Source: Bacteriovoracaceae bacterium
Lineage (GTDB): Bacteria; Bdellovibrionota; Bacteriovoracia; Bacteriovoracales; Bacteriovoracaceae
Reading direction: 5' to 3'
DNA: 39,540 bases
Assembly (NCBI GenBank): GCA_947451425.1
Contig: CANGAC010000007.1
Coordinates: forward strand, 1 to 39,540
Under the pieces are notes generated by a model. It was not told the DNA's origin and searched no databases. It saw only the letters and a list, made by a program, of their open reading frames with translations. The position numbers and the translations under genes were made by a program. Shown here one piece after another: positions 1 through 9,144 of this stretch (positions are counted from its first letter, which is position 1; every line of letters starts with the position of its first letter).

Positions 1-1
1 A

Positions 2-346
2 GCGATCAAGATGTCCCCCGAAGAAGCTGAGAAAGTTTATCGCTTCAACAAGAAAGACATCTTCAATGCAAAATACGAATTCTGGAACCGGAAAAACGGA
101 GCACTCATCTGTTTTATCTTCTGCTTCCTGGGTTTCACCCTGGGAATTTCAGGTAACCGGGGAAAAGGGAAAAGTTCGGGACTCATCGGACTCCTTTGCC
201 TGATCGGGTACTACACGATGTATTTTTCTATGGTGAGTGTCGCGAAGAAAGAAATTATCCCCATCCCGGTAGCGGTATTCCTTCCGGCGATGGTTCTCTT
301 TGGGGTAGGCATTTATTTTTATCGCAAGCTCGACTGGCAGGGATAA
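2..346 (+). CDS. LptF/LptG family permease, C-terminal fragment (partial)
   Basis: The reading frame is open at the left edge of the window, so this is only the C-terminal ~114 residues of a longer protein. It holds three hydrophobic segments and the pattern typical of the end of LptF/LptG (YjgP/YjgQ) permeases: a basic FWNRKNGAL stretch, a helix ending near a glycine/basic GNRGKGKSSG loop, and then two further helices with a YYTMYF motif. LptF and LptG form the inner-membrane part of the LptB2FG exporter that moves lipopolysaccharide out of the inner membrane. Whether this is LptF or LptG cannot be told from the fragment. It is followed at once by a hairpin terminator and converges with the rodZ-like gene. 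Confidence 0.75.
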   Translation, partial: AIKMSPEEAEKVYRFNKKDIFNAKYEFWNRKNGALICFIFCFLGFTLGISGNRGKGKSSGLIGLLCLIGYYTMYFSMVSVAKKEIIPIPVAVFLPAMVLFGVGIYFYRKLDWQG

Positions 347-347
347 A

Positions 348-374
348 AAAGGCCGCTTTCGCGGCCTTTCGTTT
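348..374. terminator. Bidirectional rho-independent terminator
   Basis: AAAGGCCGC, loop TTTC, GCGGCCTTT forms a 9-bp stem. It has T-rich sequence on the right and an A-run on the left, so it can end both the permease transcript (+) and the rodZ-like transcript (-). The two genes converge on it; the rodZ-like stop codon lies at its right edge. Confidence 0.88.
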
Positions 375-1596
375 ATTGTTTTCTTTTCTCTAACTCATCT
401 TCTTCCATCTTCATCCGCTTCATATATTCTTCAGCAGTGTAAAGGATATCGTCCTTCGCCTTCGGGAAGAGTGGCATGAGATATTTCTCATTACTTTCCT
501 CAGGGAAGATGAGCGACTTCACACCAGACTTAGTGGGAGTTTCGAGGAGGTAGTTGTTGTAAAAGATCCGGGTAACGTTCACATTACCGAGGAAGAGTCT
601 GATTTCCTGTCCCTGGAGAAAGAGGTCATTTCCCTTAGAGACGATGACGCTGGAAATAGGGTTGTTATCGATCTTATAGCTGATCCAGGTGTTCCCATCA
701 ACAGCGCGGATGTAGACATTCTGAAGAGCAGAATTCATAGACGACTTGATCTTCTCCGGAAAAATTTCGACGTTATCATTCTCAGGCGCATCAGTTTTCA
801 CATTGAAGAGCTTCGTTTTCACTTTCTTGAAATCAACAGTGGGGAAGTTCCTCGGGAAATCCTGGGCCGGTTTTTCTTCCTCGGGTTTCACTTCTTCTAC
901 AGGGGTTGCAGCGACAACTGGTGTCGCGGCCTGTGTTCCCTGGTCGACGGCCGGAGGCGTTTCAACTTTTTTCACCGGCGCATAGTGATTCACCAGAGCG
1001 GAACTTGATTCGATCTTCGGACCAAGGTCTTTGGCCTTCTGGTCGCTCACTTCGCTTTCAACAACCGATGAGATGAGCTTATAACCGCCTACGAATGCGA
1101 GAATTATCGCTCCGAAGATAGCTATCGGAAGAACCGATTTCGTGTTCTCAATTAAGGAATCGCTATTTTCAATCACTTCGTGTGGAGTTTGTGTTGGTTC
1201 AGGCTCACGGCTGCGTGTGCTCGAGTTCGTCGATTCCCTGGCCGGAGTTGGCATGACAGAGATTGCAGCGGGCATGCTCTTCGTGTGATTCAGGGCGGGG
1301 AAAGGCTTACCAAGAATATTCAGGTAAGTGTATTCCATCTTGTTAATCGCTTCATCCATGGGAAGTCCGAGGACTTTCACATAACTTGTGACGAAGCCTT
1401 TTATGTAAGCTGCGCTCGGAAGATGATCAAAATCATTGGCCTCAAGGCTCTTGAGGATATTGATGCTGATCTTCGTCTTCTGAGAAAGTTTTTCGAGAGA
1501 ATAGTTTTTCTCTGTTCGTCTTTGTTTCAGGTATTCACCAAGAAGCACGAATTCTTTGCCTTCGCCTTCTGATGTCCCTTTTTCCTGCTCCATCAT
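373..1596 (-). CDS. rodZ: RodZ-like cytoskeletal/HTH membrane protein
   Basis: This 407-residue protein has the RodZ layout. An N-terminal helix-turn-helix of the HTH_25 type (about residues 16-90, with LGEYLKQRRTEKNYSLEKLS) is followed by a variable linker, a single membrane helix near residues 153-172, a long Pro/Glu/Val-rich periplasmic linker, and a C-terminal beta domain like DUF4115 (about residues 285-375). In the family, the HTH domain binds MreB and the protein helps keep rod shape. The gene lies 14 bp downstream of a PilF-like TPR lipoprotein. That order matches the pilF-rodZ arrangement of gammaproteobacteria, which supports the call. An AAGGA ribosome site precedes the ATG. The C-terminal extension (LKSLIFPEES onward) ends in a charged helix. 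The symbol rests on domain order and context. Confidence 0.8.
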   Translation of the reverse strand: MMEQEKGTSEGEGKEFVLLGEYLKQRRTEKNYSLEKLSQKTKISINILKSLEANDFDHLPSAAYIKGFVTSYVKVLGLPMDEAINKMEYTYLNILGKPFPALNHTKSMPAAISVMPTPARESTNSSTRSREPEPTQTPHEVIENSDSLIENTKSVLPIAIFGAIILAFVGGYKLISSVVESEVSDQKAKDLGPKIESSSALVNHYAPVKKVETPPAVDQGTQAATPVVAATPVEEVKPEEEKPAQDFPRNFPTVDFKKVKTKLFNVKTDAPENDNVEIFPEKIKSSMNSALQNVYIRAVDGNTWISYKIDNNPISSVIVSKGNDLFLQGQEIRLFLGNVNVTRIFYNNYLLETPTKSGVKSLIFPEESNEKYLMPLFPKAKDDILYTAEEYMKRMKMEEDELEKRKQ

Positions 1597-1610
1597 GTCA
1601 CATCCTTGTC

Positions 1611-2438
1611 TTAGTATTCCGGAGACTGGATCACCTTCCCTGGTGATCTGGCTTCAAGAGTCTTATTTCTTTTTTCTAGTTCGTTGAGTTCCATCATTTT
1701 CGTTCTCGCCTGTGCCGCGAACGAGCTGTCTCTGAAACGATTTTCCACGTCATCAAGTTTCATCCGGGCATCAGTGAATCTTCTGAGTTCGATAAGAGTC
1801 AGCGCCTGCTGGTAATGAGCTGCTGGAGAGTTGAGACAAACCCCCATCGTAGCTTCGCGGAAGCTCTGATAGGCCTTATGAAACTCCCGACGGTTGAACC
1901 GGATTGTTCCGAGTTTGTAATGAGACGGACAATAATCTTCGGCTTCTTTCAGAGACTGGAGGAAATAGCTTTCGGCCATCGTGGCATTTTTCTTTTTCTC
2001 AAGTTCCAGAACGCCGAGGTTGTAATACGTGCGCGCCTGTTTGTCGTAAGTCAGATCCTTAGTCACTTCAAGATAAAGTCTTTCGGCATCCTGAATTCTT
2101 CCTTCCTCATAGTAGAGAGAAGCAATATTCGTGCGGGCATCAGAGTTACGTGGATCGAGTTTAAGAGATTGGTTCAGACACTTGAGCGCGAGATTTACAT
2201 CGCCCTTGAAGTAATAGGCCATGCCGAGGTTGTTGAGAATTTCCGGATTATTGTCCTGAATCTCATTGGCCTTCAGAAGGTTAGTCAGGGCTTCCGTGTA
2301 GTCCTTGGACATGAGGCTTTGAGTTCCGGCGTTGAAAAAGAGCGCAGCTTTTTTATCCATAACTTTTGGAGCACTGGCGCAAGAAACCAGTGTCAGAATC
2401 AACGCTGAAAGCACGACTCCTGAAACATTCTTCAACAT
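1611..2438 (-). CDS. TPR lipoprotein, PilF/PilW/Tgl-like
   Basis: A 275-residue lipoprotein. The signal peptide ends in the lipobox LVSC with Cys20 as the acylated residue. The rest is a run of about six tetratricopeptide repeats (e.g. NPEILNNLGMAYYFKGDVNLALKCL, SDARTNIASLYYEEGRIQDAE). PilF/PilW (Tgl in Myxococcus) are outer-membrane TPR lipoproteins that help the type IV pilus secretin assemble. Size, lipobox, repeats and the neighbouring rodZ-like gene all fit that family, but TPR proteins are hard to tell apart by sequence and no other pilus gene is present in the window. It starts with a GGGAG ribosome site 7-8 bp before the ATG and probably heads a two-gene operon with rodZ. No good -35/-10 pair was found in the 71 bp upstream. 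Confidence 0.72.
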   Translation of the reverse strand: MLKNVSGVVLSALILTLVSCASAPKVMDKKAALFFNAGTQSLMSKDYTEALTNLLKANEIQDNNPEILNNLGMAYYFKGDVNLALKCLNQSLKLDPRNSDARTNIASLYYEEGRIQDAERLYLEVTKDLTYDKQARTYYNLGVLELEKKKNATMAESYFLQSLKEAEDYCPSHYKLGTIRFNRREFHKAYQSFREATMGVCLNSPAAHYQQALTLIELRRFTDARMKLDDVENRFRDSSFAAQARTKMMELNELEKRNKTLEARSPGKVIQSPEY

Positions 2439-2509
2439 CTGATTTTCTCCCTGAAAAACTCTATAAATTCATTCTAAGTAAGGGAGGCTTCAAAGTAAAA
2501 AGAAAATGC

Positions 2510-3604
2510 TTATTTTCGCTCGAGAAAGATCAGACTTTCAAAGTGGAAGGTCGAAGGAAAAAAGTCGAGAAGAACAGCTCCGGTCGGACGATAATCGGTA
2601 ACTTTCAGAAGGTCTCTCACGAGTGTATGAGGATCACAGCTGACATAAGCCACTCGTGCGGGGTTGAGTTCAGTCAACCATTCCTTCAGATCTGTCAGAC
2701 CCGAGCGAGGCGGGTCAAGGATAAGAACCTGCGGCGAGAGATTTTTTTTCTTCAGCAGGGTCGAGACTTTTTCTAAAGCACCGGGTTCGTAAAGTGAGCA
2801 CGAATAAAAGTCCGACTCTTTTGCTGCGTTATAAATATCCACACACAAGCGTTCGGAATAAGGCAAATTATTGGTGAGATTTCCATTGCCGGCGAAGAGA
2901 TCGAGGACCGATGACTTCTCGTTTCCAAACCAATTTGCAATCTCCTGATGAAGAAGAGCATTCATTTCCCCGAAGACCTGAGTAAATCCTCCCTGAGCGT
3001 AGGAAGAGTTCCAGCTAAGCTCAGTTGCCTGATCTTTGTAGTAAATTTCCACGTGACCACGGGGAGTATTTTTAGGCGCAAGTTTGAGCCATTGCTCGTC
3101 CGCATAAAGATTCTGTATGGCCTTCGAAACTTCCGGAACTCCAATCAGACACTGCGGAATATTGATAATTTCCTGCGTTCTCGCATCAAGCATTCCGATT
3201 TTCCGGATTTTAGTATCATAATGCAGCTGAACGCGGTTCCGGTAACCTGTGCGCCTGACTGCCGGAACGACTTTGATTTCCGGTAGGGGCAGTTTCCGGA
3301 AGAGATTCAGAAAATTTTCTTTTTTCGTCGCGAGTTCTTTTTCGTAACTCGTGTGCAGGTAATGACAGGAAGGGCAGACATCGAAGTGCGGACACACCGG
3401 CTTCACCCGATCCGATGAAGACACGCTTAAAGAATTCATCCGTGCAAAAGCCACACCTTTTTTCTCAGCCTGAACGATTGCTTCTCCTTCTTCTCCCGGA
3501 AGTGTTTTAGGGATAAAAGTGATCCTTTCACCAAGTTTGCTTACTCCCTGGCCCAGGCTGTCCAGCGTGGAAATTTTAAAGGGGATAGGTCGATTTTGTC
3601 TCAT
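2510..3604 (-). CDS. 23S rRNA (uracil-C5)-methyltransferase, RlmD/RumA family
   Basis: A 364-residue member of the TrmA/RlmC/RlmD family, which uses SAM to methylate C5 of a uridine in rRNA or tRNA. Order of elements: N-terminal TRAM-like RNA-binding domain (GQGVSKLGERITFIPKTLPG), iron-sulfur cluster cysteines C71, C77, C80 (CPHFDVCPSC) with C152 as fourth ligand, SAM motif DLFAGNGNLT (~235-244), ILDPPRSG, and the catalytic cysteine in YVSCDP (~C323). It is shorter than E. coli RlmD (about 430 residues). The exact target uridine (U747 or U1939 type) cannot be read from sequence. I chose the ATG at 3604 because AAGGAATT lies just upstream; an upstream ATG at 3652 would run into the divergent ktrB gene. 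Confidence 0.85.
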   Translation of the reverse strand: MRQNRPIPFKISTLDSLGQGVSKLGERITFIPKTLPGEEGEAIVQAEKKGVAFARMNSLSVSSSDRVKPVCPHFDVCPSCHYLHTSYEKELATKKENFLNLFRKLPLPEIKVVPAVRRTGYRNRVQLHYDTKIRKIGMLDARTQEIINIPQCLIGVPEVSKAIQNLYADEQWLKLAPKNTPRGHVEIYYKDQATELSWNSSYAQGGFTQVFGEMNALLHQEIANWFGNEKSSVLDLFAGNGNLTNNLPYSERLCVDIYNAAKESDFYSCSLYEPGALEKVSTLLKKKNLSPQVLILDPPRSGLTDLKEWLTELNPARVAYVSCDPHTLVRDLLKVTDYRPTGAVLLDFFPSTFHFESLIFLERK

Positions 3605-3644
3605 GACTAATTCCTTGGGGTTTCCTGTGGTCAGGCTTAAAATC

Positions 3645-5375
3645 ATGAGCATGACCTACTTACTTGGACGGCTTCCGCTATTGCTGGAAATCTTCATCAA
3701 CGGATTTTTCGTTGTCGTCTACACGTTCCAGAAATCGAAAAAATTTCCTGAGCTCCTGGCAAAGCTTCCGATGGAAACTCTGCTGGCGTCAGCTCTCTGG
3801 ATCATCCCGTTGGTTCTGTTCATCACTTTAGCATCAAATTTTCTTAAGAGCGAAGGGATCGAGGATTTTTTACGACGCTATGTCTTTTCGCTGATCATTT
3901 TTGTTCCCATGATGATTACCTGGGGAGATCTGGAATTTCTTTACTGGCTCTCCGCCGTTCACCTCTTCTCTACGGTGATTTCATTCTATGAAAAAAAAGA
4001 AGTCGAGAAAGTTGCGGAACTGGGTGCTTCGAGTTTTCTTTTCCGACTGAAACTTCAGCCGGCCCAGGTTGTCCTTCTCTCGTTTGCGGGGTGGATTCTC
4101 ATCGGGGCCCTGATCCTCGTTCTTCCTGTTTCTGCAGCACCGGGGAAAAGCATCAGCTTCATCGACGCGCTTTTTATGTCCACATCAGCTACCTGTGTGA
4201 CCGGTCTCTCATCAATTTCTCTTCCGGATGAATTCAGTATCTTTGGTCAGATTGTGATGCTCGTCCTGGCTCAGGTCGGGGGCCTTGGGATCATGACTCT
4301 CTCCAGCTCCATGGCCGTCATCATGGGGCGAAACCTTCAGATGAGAGAACAGGTGATCATGCAGGACGTTCTCGATGCTTCGAGTTCTTCTGAATTATTG
4401 GGTCTGGTATCCGACATCGTTCGCTTCACATTTGTGATTGAATTCATCGGCGCCGTCATTCTGACTGTTGGTTTTTACCAGGAAGGTTTTGAAATCGGCC
4501 AGTCGATCTATTTCGGCTTTTATCATTCCATCATGGCCTTCTGTAATGCTGGTTACGCGCTTTTCAATAATAATCTGGAAGATTTCAAGTTCTCTCCGAT
4601 GATCAATATGACGGTGGCGTTTCTCATCATCCTGGGTGGTATCGGTTTCGCGGTTTTGAAAGACATTCTGGATAATCTCCGGACACGCCGGTCCTTCCGC
4701 GCTCTTTCGGTCCACACGAAAATTGTTCTCACAATCAACACGGCCCTTCTCGGTATCGGGACGATTTACCTTTTCTTCGGAGAGTTCCTGCACGCGTTTC
4801 AGGACTTCACGATGTGGCAGAAGTTTCAGCTATCGTTCTTCCAGTCAGTGACCCCAAGAACGGCTGGGTTCAATACGATCAATCTCAATTCTCTTCATCC
4901 TCATTGTCTTTATATGCTCATTCTTCTCATGTTCATCGGAGCTTCGCCTGGTTCTACCGGTGGTGGTGTAAAAACCACGACCTTTGCGGTGCTTTTGCAG
5001 TCTGTGACTGCTACCCTTCGCGGTAAGTATGATGTGGAATTTTTCGAGCGCCGTATCCCTCAAGCGACTGTCGTAAAGTCGATTGCCATCTTTATTATCT
5101 GTCTTATTCTTGTGAGTGCAGGTCTACTCATCATGATGAGGATAGAACCCGATAAAAGTTTCCTTTCACTCTTCTTTGAAGTGACGAGTGCTTTCGGTAC
5201 CGTAGGATTATCGCTCGGCATAACTCCATTCCTCAGTTATCTTGGTAAGCTCGTGATCGTCGGCATGATGTATCTTGGTCGCGTTGGTCCATTGACTCTT
5301 GTGTTGGCAGTGGGCTCGAAAGTTGTTCTTCCTAATAAAGTTGAATACCCGGAAGGGAAAGTACTCATAGGATAA
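3645..5375 (+). CDS. ktrB: TrkH/KtrB-type K+ transporter membrane subunit with N-terminal extension
   Basis: A 576-residue membrane protein carrying the four pore loops of the TrkH/KtrB family: TCVTGLSS (~183-190), AFCNAGYALF, SVTPRTAGFNTIN and SAFGTVGLSLGITP. Each contains the selectivity-filter glycine. It imports K+ across the inner membrane with a cytoplasmic RCK partner, encoded 3 bp downstream. A normal KtrB is about 450 residues. Here about 130 extra residues with three to four hydrophobic helices precede the first pore unit (WIIPLVLFITLASNFL, YVFSLIIFVPMMITWG, and others). The start is uncertain: ATG at 3645 has a weak AGG 9 bp upstream, ATG at 3651 has TAAAAT 7 bp upstream, and more upstream ATGs overlap the divergent methyltransferase gene. 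Confidence 0.9.
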   Translation: MSMTYLLGRLPLLLEIFINGFFVVVYTFQKSKKFPELLAKLPMETLLASALWIIPLVLFITLASNFLKSEGIEDFLRRYVFSLIIFVPMMITWGDLEFLYWLSAVHLFSTVISFYEKKEVEKVAELGASSFLFRLKLQPAQVVLLSFAGWILIGALILVLPVSAAPGKSISFIDALFMSTSATCVTGLSSISLPDEFSIFGQIVMLVLAQVGGLGIMTLSSSMAVIMGRNLQMREQVIMQDVLDASSSSELLGLVSDIVRFTFVIEFIGAVILTVGFYQEGFEIGQSIYFGFYHSIMAFCNAGYALFNNNLEDFKFSPMINMTVAFLIILGGIGFAVLKDILDNLRTRRSFRALSVHTKIVLTINTALLGIGTIYLFFGEFLHAFQDFTMWQKFQLSFFQSVTPRTAGFNTINLNSLHPHCLYMLILLMFIGASPGSTGGGVKTTTFAVLLQSVTATLRGKYDVEFFERRIPQATVVKSIAIFIICLILVSAGLLIMMRIEPDKSFLSLFFEVTSAFGTVGLSLGITPFLSYLGKLVIVGMMYLGRVGPLTLVLAVGSKVVLPNKVEYPEGKVLIG

Positions 5376-5378
5376 TTT

Positions 5379-6074
5379 ATGATTGTTGCAGTTATCGGCC
5401 TTGGTACCTTTGGAGCAAAAACCGCCATTCGTCTCTTTGAAAAAGGAGCGGAGGTTCTTGCGATTGATTCGAATCCTGAGCTGGTTGACCGGATCAAGGA
5501 TCGGGTTTCTCACGCCATCTGCATCGATGTGACCCAGGAGAGATCGCTTCGCGCGGTGAATATTTCGGAAGTTGATACGGCGGTAGTCGCCATCGGTGAC
5601 AACATCGAGATGAGTATCATGTCGGTGGCGATGCTGAGAAAACTCGGTGTGGGAAGGGTTGTTGCCCGTGCCACGAGCCCTCTCCACGAACACGTGCTTC
5701 GCGAGATCGGTGCTTCGGAAATCATCAAAGTGGAAGAAGAGATGGGAGAGATTGTGGCAAGTAAGATTGCGGCACCTCACGTTCTTCAGCGCTATAACTT
5801 TGCTGCCGGCTACTCGATCGTCGAAATTAAACTCGGCAAGGCGTTCGAGGGAAAAACCCTCGTGGAATCTCAGATCAGACAGAATTATTCCCTGAACATT
5901 GTCGCCCTTCAGAAACGTGTTCCTTATATCAGTGAAGAAGGTAAAGCCGCCCACCGGGTTGTCATTAACGATGCGCCTTTGCCGATGGACGTGATTGAAG
6001 CTGATGACATCGTAGTTTTAGTAGGCTCGGAGAAAAACTTCGACCGCCTGTTCTCGGATCTCGAAGAAGCATAA
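5379..6074 (+). CDS. ktrA: KtrA/TrkA-type RCK subunit of K+ transporter
   Basis: A 231-residue cytoplasmic protein with one RCK_N domain (Rossmann fold, GLGTFG glycine motif at ~7-12, acidic residue in AIDSNPE at the end of beta-2) and one RCK_C domain (~140-225, ending DIVVLVGSEKN). One RCK unit of ~220 residues is the KtrA form; TrkA of E. coli has two. RCK rings bind ATP/ADP or NAD(H) and cyclic di-AMP in various species and gate KtrB. The gene follows ktrB by 3 bp with AGGA 7-8 bp before the ATG, so the two are co-transcribed. The HAMP-PAS gene begins 12 bp downstream. Confidence 0.92.
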   Translation: MIVAVIGLGTFGAKTAIRLFEKGAEVLAIDSNPELVDRIKDRVSHAICIDVTQERSLRAVNISEVDTAVVAIGDNIEMSIMSVAMLRKLGVGRVVARATSPLHEHVLREIGASEIIKVEEEMGEIVASKIAAPHVLQRYNFAAGYSIVEIKLGKAFEGKTLVESQIRQNYSLNIVALQKRVPYISEEGKAAHRVVINDAPLPMDVIEADDIVVLVGSEKNFDRLFSDLEEA

Positions 6075-6086
6075 TCGGAGTTTGTT

Positions 6087-7256
6087 ATGAGGATGTCGCT
6101 TAAGCGAAGAGTTACTTACAGTTTTATCACCGCGATGGCCGTGATCCTGATCATGGGATTCACCGTCTTCTTCTTTCTGGATTCTCTGAATAACCAGATT
6201 TCGAACATCACGGTCAACTCCAACAAGATTTCCCTTCTCACAGATGAGGTGCGGATTTCTGCCGTCTCCATCCTGAAGATGCAGAAGAAAATCCTCATTC
6301 AGAAACCGACGTCGGAAGATCTGAAGCGTCTGGAAAATCTCTGCGAAGGATTCCAGTCGCAGCTGCAGCGCCTGGATGGCTTTTATACGGAAGTCGAGGC
6401 GAAGAAAACCATTTCCCGCATGCAGGGCTATGTGGATTCCCTTAAAACAATCGTCAGTAAATCCTCTCTTTTCTACCGCGATGGCGAGGGCCTTTCTACG
6501 ATCGACGGTCTCACGGACAAAATCCTTGAAGCCTTCTCGGAATTCCAGGACATCCAGTACTTCCAGAACGAACAGCGTGATAAACAGGTGAAGGCCATCA
6601 TCGGGGAGACCCGCCGGAACATGCTCATTACACTCATCATCACTTTCCTCGGCACGATCATTCTTTCTCTCGTTGTTCCCGGGAAAATTGCGATGCCGTT
6701 TAAGAAAATCAACGATGCCATCCGCGAACTTCAGGAAGTGAATTTCGACGTCTCAATTTACTACGAAGGCGACGATGAGATCGGCGAGCTCGCCAAAGAA
6801 CTGAACAAGATGATCAACAACATGAAGCGCTTCGAGCAGCTTCGTCAGGACAGGATCTCGGTTGAGCACAGGAAGTTTGATACGCTCGCCAACATGATCA
6901 AGAAGAATATCATGATCGCCAATGCCAAAGGTGAGCTCACGTACATGAATAACCCGATGTACGCACTTCTTGAAATGTCCTCCGATGACGTCATGGGGAA
7001 AGCGATCACCGAAACACTCGTTCCGGATTCCATCATTGAGACGTTTGAAGTCGCGATCAAGCGTCGCTCAAAAATTGAAAACGCCGAAATTAGTATTCCA
7101 AAAAGAAAGCGGGTCATCGATCCGGCGACCGGAGAGTATATTTTTGAGGAAACGGAAGAGGCCTTTCATGGCTATGCGAACGTAATTCCGATCCGCGCAA
7201 AAGAGTCTAATTTAGATTATTACCTCATGATCATCTCGAAAGAGGTGTTCGTCTAA
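6087..7256 (+). CDS. Membrane sensor with HAMP and PAS domains, no output domain
   Basis: A 389-residue inner-membrane protein. Membrane helix 1 is near residues 9-32, followed by a helical periplasmic domain (~33-172), membrane helix 2 (LITLIITFLGTIILSLVVP, ~175-195), a HAMP linker (~196-250, GDDEIGELAKELNKMINNM), a short coil, and a PAS domain (~265-345, NIMIANAKGELTYMNNPMYALLEMS). The protein ends shortly after the PAS domain (LMIISKEVFV). There is no histidine kinase, GGDEF, EAL or methyl-accepting domain. It lies 12 bp after ktrA with GGAG before the ATG, so it is probably made with the K+ transporter. A partner that reads its signal must be encoded elsewhere, or it acts on KtrAB itself. 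The function is not known. Confidence 0.8.
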   Translation: MRMSLKRRVTYSFITAMAVILIMGFTVFFFLDSLNNQISNITVNSNKISLLTDEVRISAVSILKMQKKILIQKPTSEDLKRLENLCEGFQSQLQRLDGFYTEVEAKKTISRMQGYVDSLKTIVSKSSLFYRDGEGLSTIDGLTDKILEAFSEFQDIQYFQNEQRDKQVKAIIGETRRNMLITLIITFLGTIILSLVVPGKIAMPFKKINDAIRELQEVNFDVSIYYEGDDEIGELAKELNKMINNMKRFEQLRQDRISVEHRKFDTLANMIKKNIMIANAKGELTYMNNPMYALLEMSSDDVMGKAITETLVPDSIIETFEVAIKRRSKIENAEISIPKRKRVIDPATGEYIFEETEEAFHGYANVIPIRAKESNLDYYLMIISKEVFV

Positions 7257-7336
7257 GTTTGCAGTCGTGAGTTTAAAACTTTTCATGTATATTTGACCCG
7301 CACCACAATACATATTGTCGCCAAGGGTCAAGTTTC

Positions 7337-9136
7337 ATGGACACCAGTCTTATCCGCAATTTTTCGATCATTGCTCACATTGATCACGGGAAATCGACTC
7401 TCGCTGACCGTATTATCGAAATGACGAAATCGATTACGGATCGTGAGAAAACGGATCGCCTTCTCGATAACATGGATCTCGAAAAAGAACGCGGGATCAC
7501 GATCAAAGCTCAGACAGTTTGCCTTCAGTATAAAGCGAAAGACGGCATCACTTATTTTTTCAACCTGATCGATACTCCGGGCCACGTAGACTTTACTTAC
7601 GAAGTCTCACGTTCACTCGCTTCGTGCGAAGGTGCCCTGCTCATCGTCGACGCTTCTCAAGGGATTGAAGCCCAGACTCTCGCCAACGTTTACATGGCAC
7701 TCGAAAATAACCTCGAGATCATTCCGGTCATTAATAAGATCGATCTTCCTCATGCGGATCCTGAGAAGGTGAAGAAAGAAATCGAAGACGTCATCGGTCT
7801 CGATGCTTCGGAAGCGCCGCTGGTCTCCGGGAAATCCGGGCTTGGTGTGGATGTTCTCCTCGAAGAGATCGTGAAAAAGATTCCGCCTCCGAAAGGAAAA
7901 GTGAATGCTCCTCTTCAGGCACTCATTTTCGATTCGTGGTTCGATCCGTACAGAGGGGTGGTTGTTCTTGCCCGTATTATGGAAGGAACTCTCAAAGTGA
8001 AAGACAAAATTCACTTCAAGTTCTCCGGTATGGATCATGAAGTTCTCAAGCTCGCGATTAACACTCCTTTTTACAAAGAAGTCACTGAACTCGGTGCTGG
8101 TGAAGTGGGCATGGTAGTATGCGGAATTAAAACCGTCCGTGACGTGAAAGTCGGGGACACGGTCGTTCACTCTGATAAAAAAGACACGCCTTACCTCGCT
8201 GGTTACAAAGATATCAAGCCGATGGTTTTCTGCGGGATTTTCCCGGTGGATTCTGAAGAATATGAAGTCCTGAAAGAAGCACTTGAAAAACTCGCCCTGA
8301 ACGATGCTTCGTTCACCTATGAGCCGGAAGTTTCTCAGGCATTGGGTTTTGGTTTCCGCTGCGGATTCTTAGGTCTTCTTCATATGGATATCATCCAGAC
8401 GAGACTCGAGCGTGAGTTCAATCTCGCACTTATCTCTACGGCACCTTCTTGTTCCTATCACATCGTGACTCAGAACGGAGAAACTGTCATCGTTGATAAC
8501 CCGGCCAAGCTTCCGGATCCGACATTCATTGAGCAGATTCTTGAACCAACGGTGAAGCTCTCGATTCACCTTCCGAATGAATTCGTGGGAAAAATCATCA
8601 AGCTTTGTGAAGACCGCCGCGGAAGCCAGCAGGCGATCAATTACATTACCGAAGACCGCGTTCAGTTAATTTACATTCTTCCGCTTTCCGAAATGATGTT
8701 CGATTTCTATGACCAGCTGAAGTCCTTGTCCAAAGGCTATGCTTCGATGGATTACGATCTTCATGAATACCAGGAATCCGACATGGTGAAGCTCGACGTT
8801 CTCCTGAATGGAGACAAAGTCGATGCTCTCTCGATGATTACGCACCGGAGTACGTCTGCCCAGAAAGGGAAAGATCTCACTTTCCGGCTGATGAAGGTCA
8901 TTGATCGCCAGCAATTTGATATAGCAATTCAGGCCGCTATCGGCTCAAAGATCGTTGCACGGGAAACAATCAAGGCCCTCCGGAAAAACGTACTCGCGAA
9001 GTGTTACGGCGGTGACGTTTCCCGTAAGCGGAAGCTCCTCGAGAAACAAAAAGAGGGTAAGAAGCGGATGAAAATGGTCGGAAACGTAGAAATTCCTCAA
9101 GAAGCCTTCTTGGCAGTTTTGAAGACCGAAGAGTAG
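7337..9136 (+). CDS. lepA: Elongation factor 4 (LepA)
   Basis: A full-length 599-residue translational GTPase. Motifs: [10 protein letters not shown] (G1), GITI (G2), DTPGHVDF (G3), NKIDLP (G4), an EF-G-like beta-barrel domain, EF-G-like domains III and V, and the LepA-specific C-terminal domain ([26 protein letters not shown]). EF4 acts on the ribosome, helping translocated or stalled complexes move back or mature. AAGGGT lies 8 bp before the ATG. The 80 bp between the sensor gene and lepA contain TTGACC at 7293 but no well-spaced -10. The unknown gene at 9145 follows after 8 bp. Confidence 0.97.
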   Translation: MDTSLIRNFSIIAHIDHGKSTLADRIIEMTKSITDREKTDRLLDNMDLEKERGITIKAQTVCLQYKAKDGITYFFNLIDTPGHVDFTYEVSRSLASCEGALLIVDASQGIEAQTLANVYMALENNLEIIPVINKIDLPHADPEKVKKEIEDVIGLDASEAPLVSGKSGLGVDVLLEEIVKKIPPPKGKVNAPLQALIFDSWFDPYRGVVVLARIMEGTLKVKDKIHFKFSGMDHEVLKLAINTPFYKEVTELGAGEVGMVVCGIKTVRDVKVGDTVVHSDKKDTPYLAGYKDIKPMVFCGIFPVDSEEYEVLKEALEKLALNDASFTYEPEVSQALGFGFRCGFLGLLHMDIIQTRLEREFNLALISTAPSCSYHIVTQNGETVIVDNPAKLPDPTFIEQILEPTVKLSIHLPNEFVGKIIKLCEDRRGSQQAINYITEDRVQLIYILPLSEMMFDFYDQLKSLSKGYASMDYDLHEYQESDMVKLDVLLNGDKVDALSMITHRSTSAQKGKDLTFRLMKVIDRQQFDIAIQAAIGSKIVARETIKALRKNVLAKCYGGDVSRKRKLLEKQKEGKKRMKMVGNVEIPQEAFLAVLKTEE

Positions 9137-9144
9137 AATACCTC

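Noticed and set aside
5208-5954. Long minus-strand open frame (248 codons) opposite ktrB/ktrA
   Set aside because: It is antisense to the strongly supported ktrB end and ktrA. Its translation is His/Asn/Arg-rich with no domain pattern, typical of a shadow frame.
7259-7320. lepA promoter at TTGCAG/TATATT or TTGACC
   Set aside because: Spacer lengths are 23 bp and about 12 bp, which do not suit a sigma-70 type promoter.
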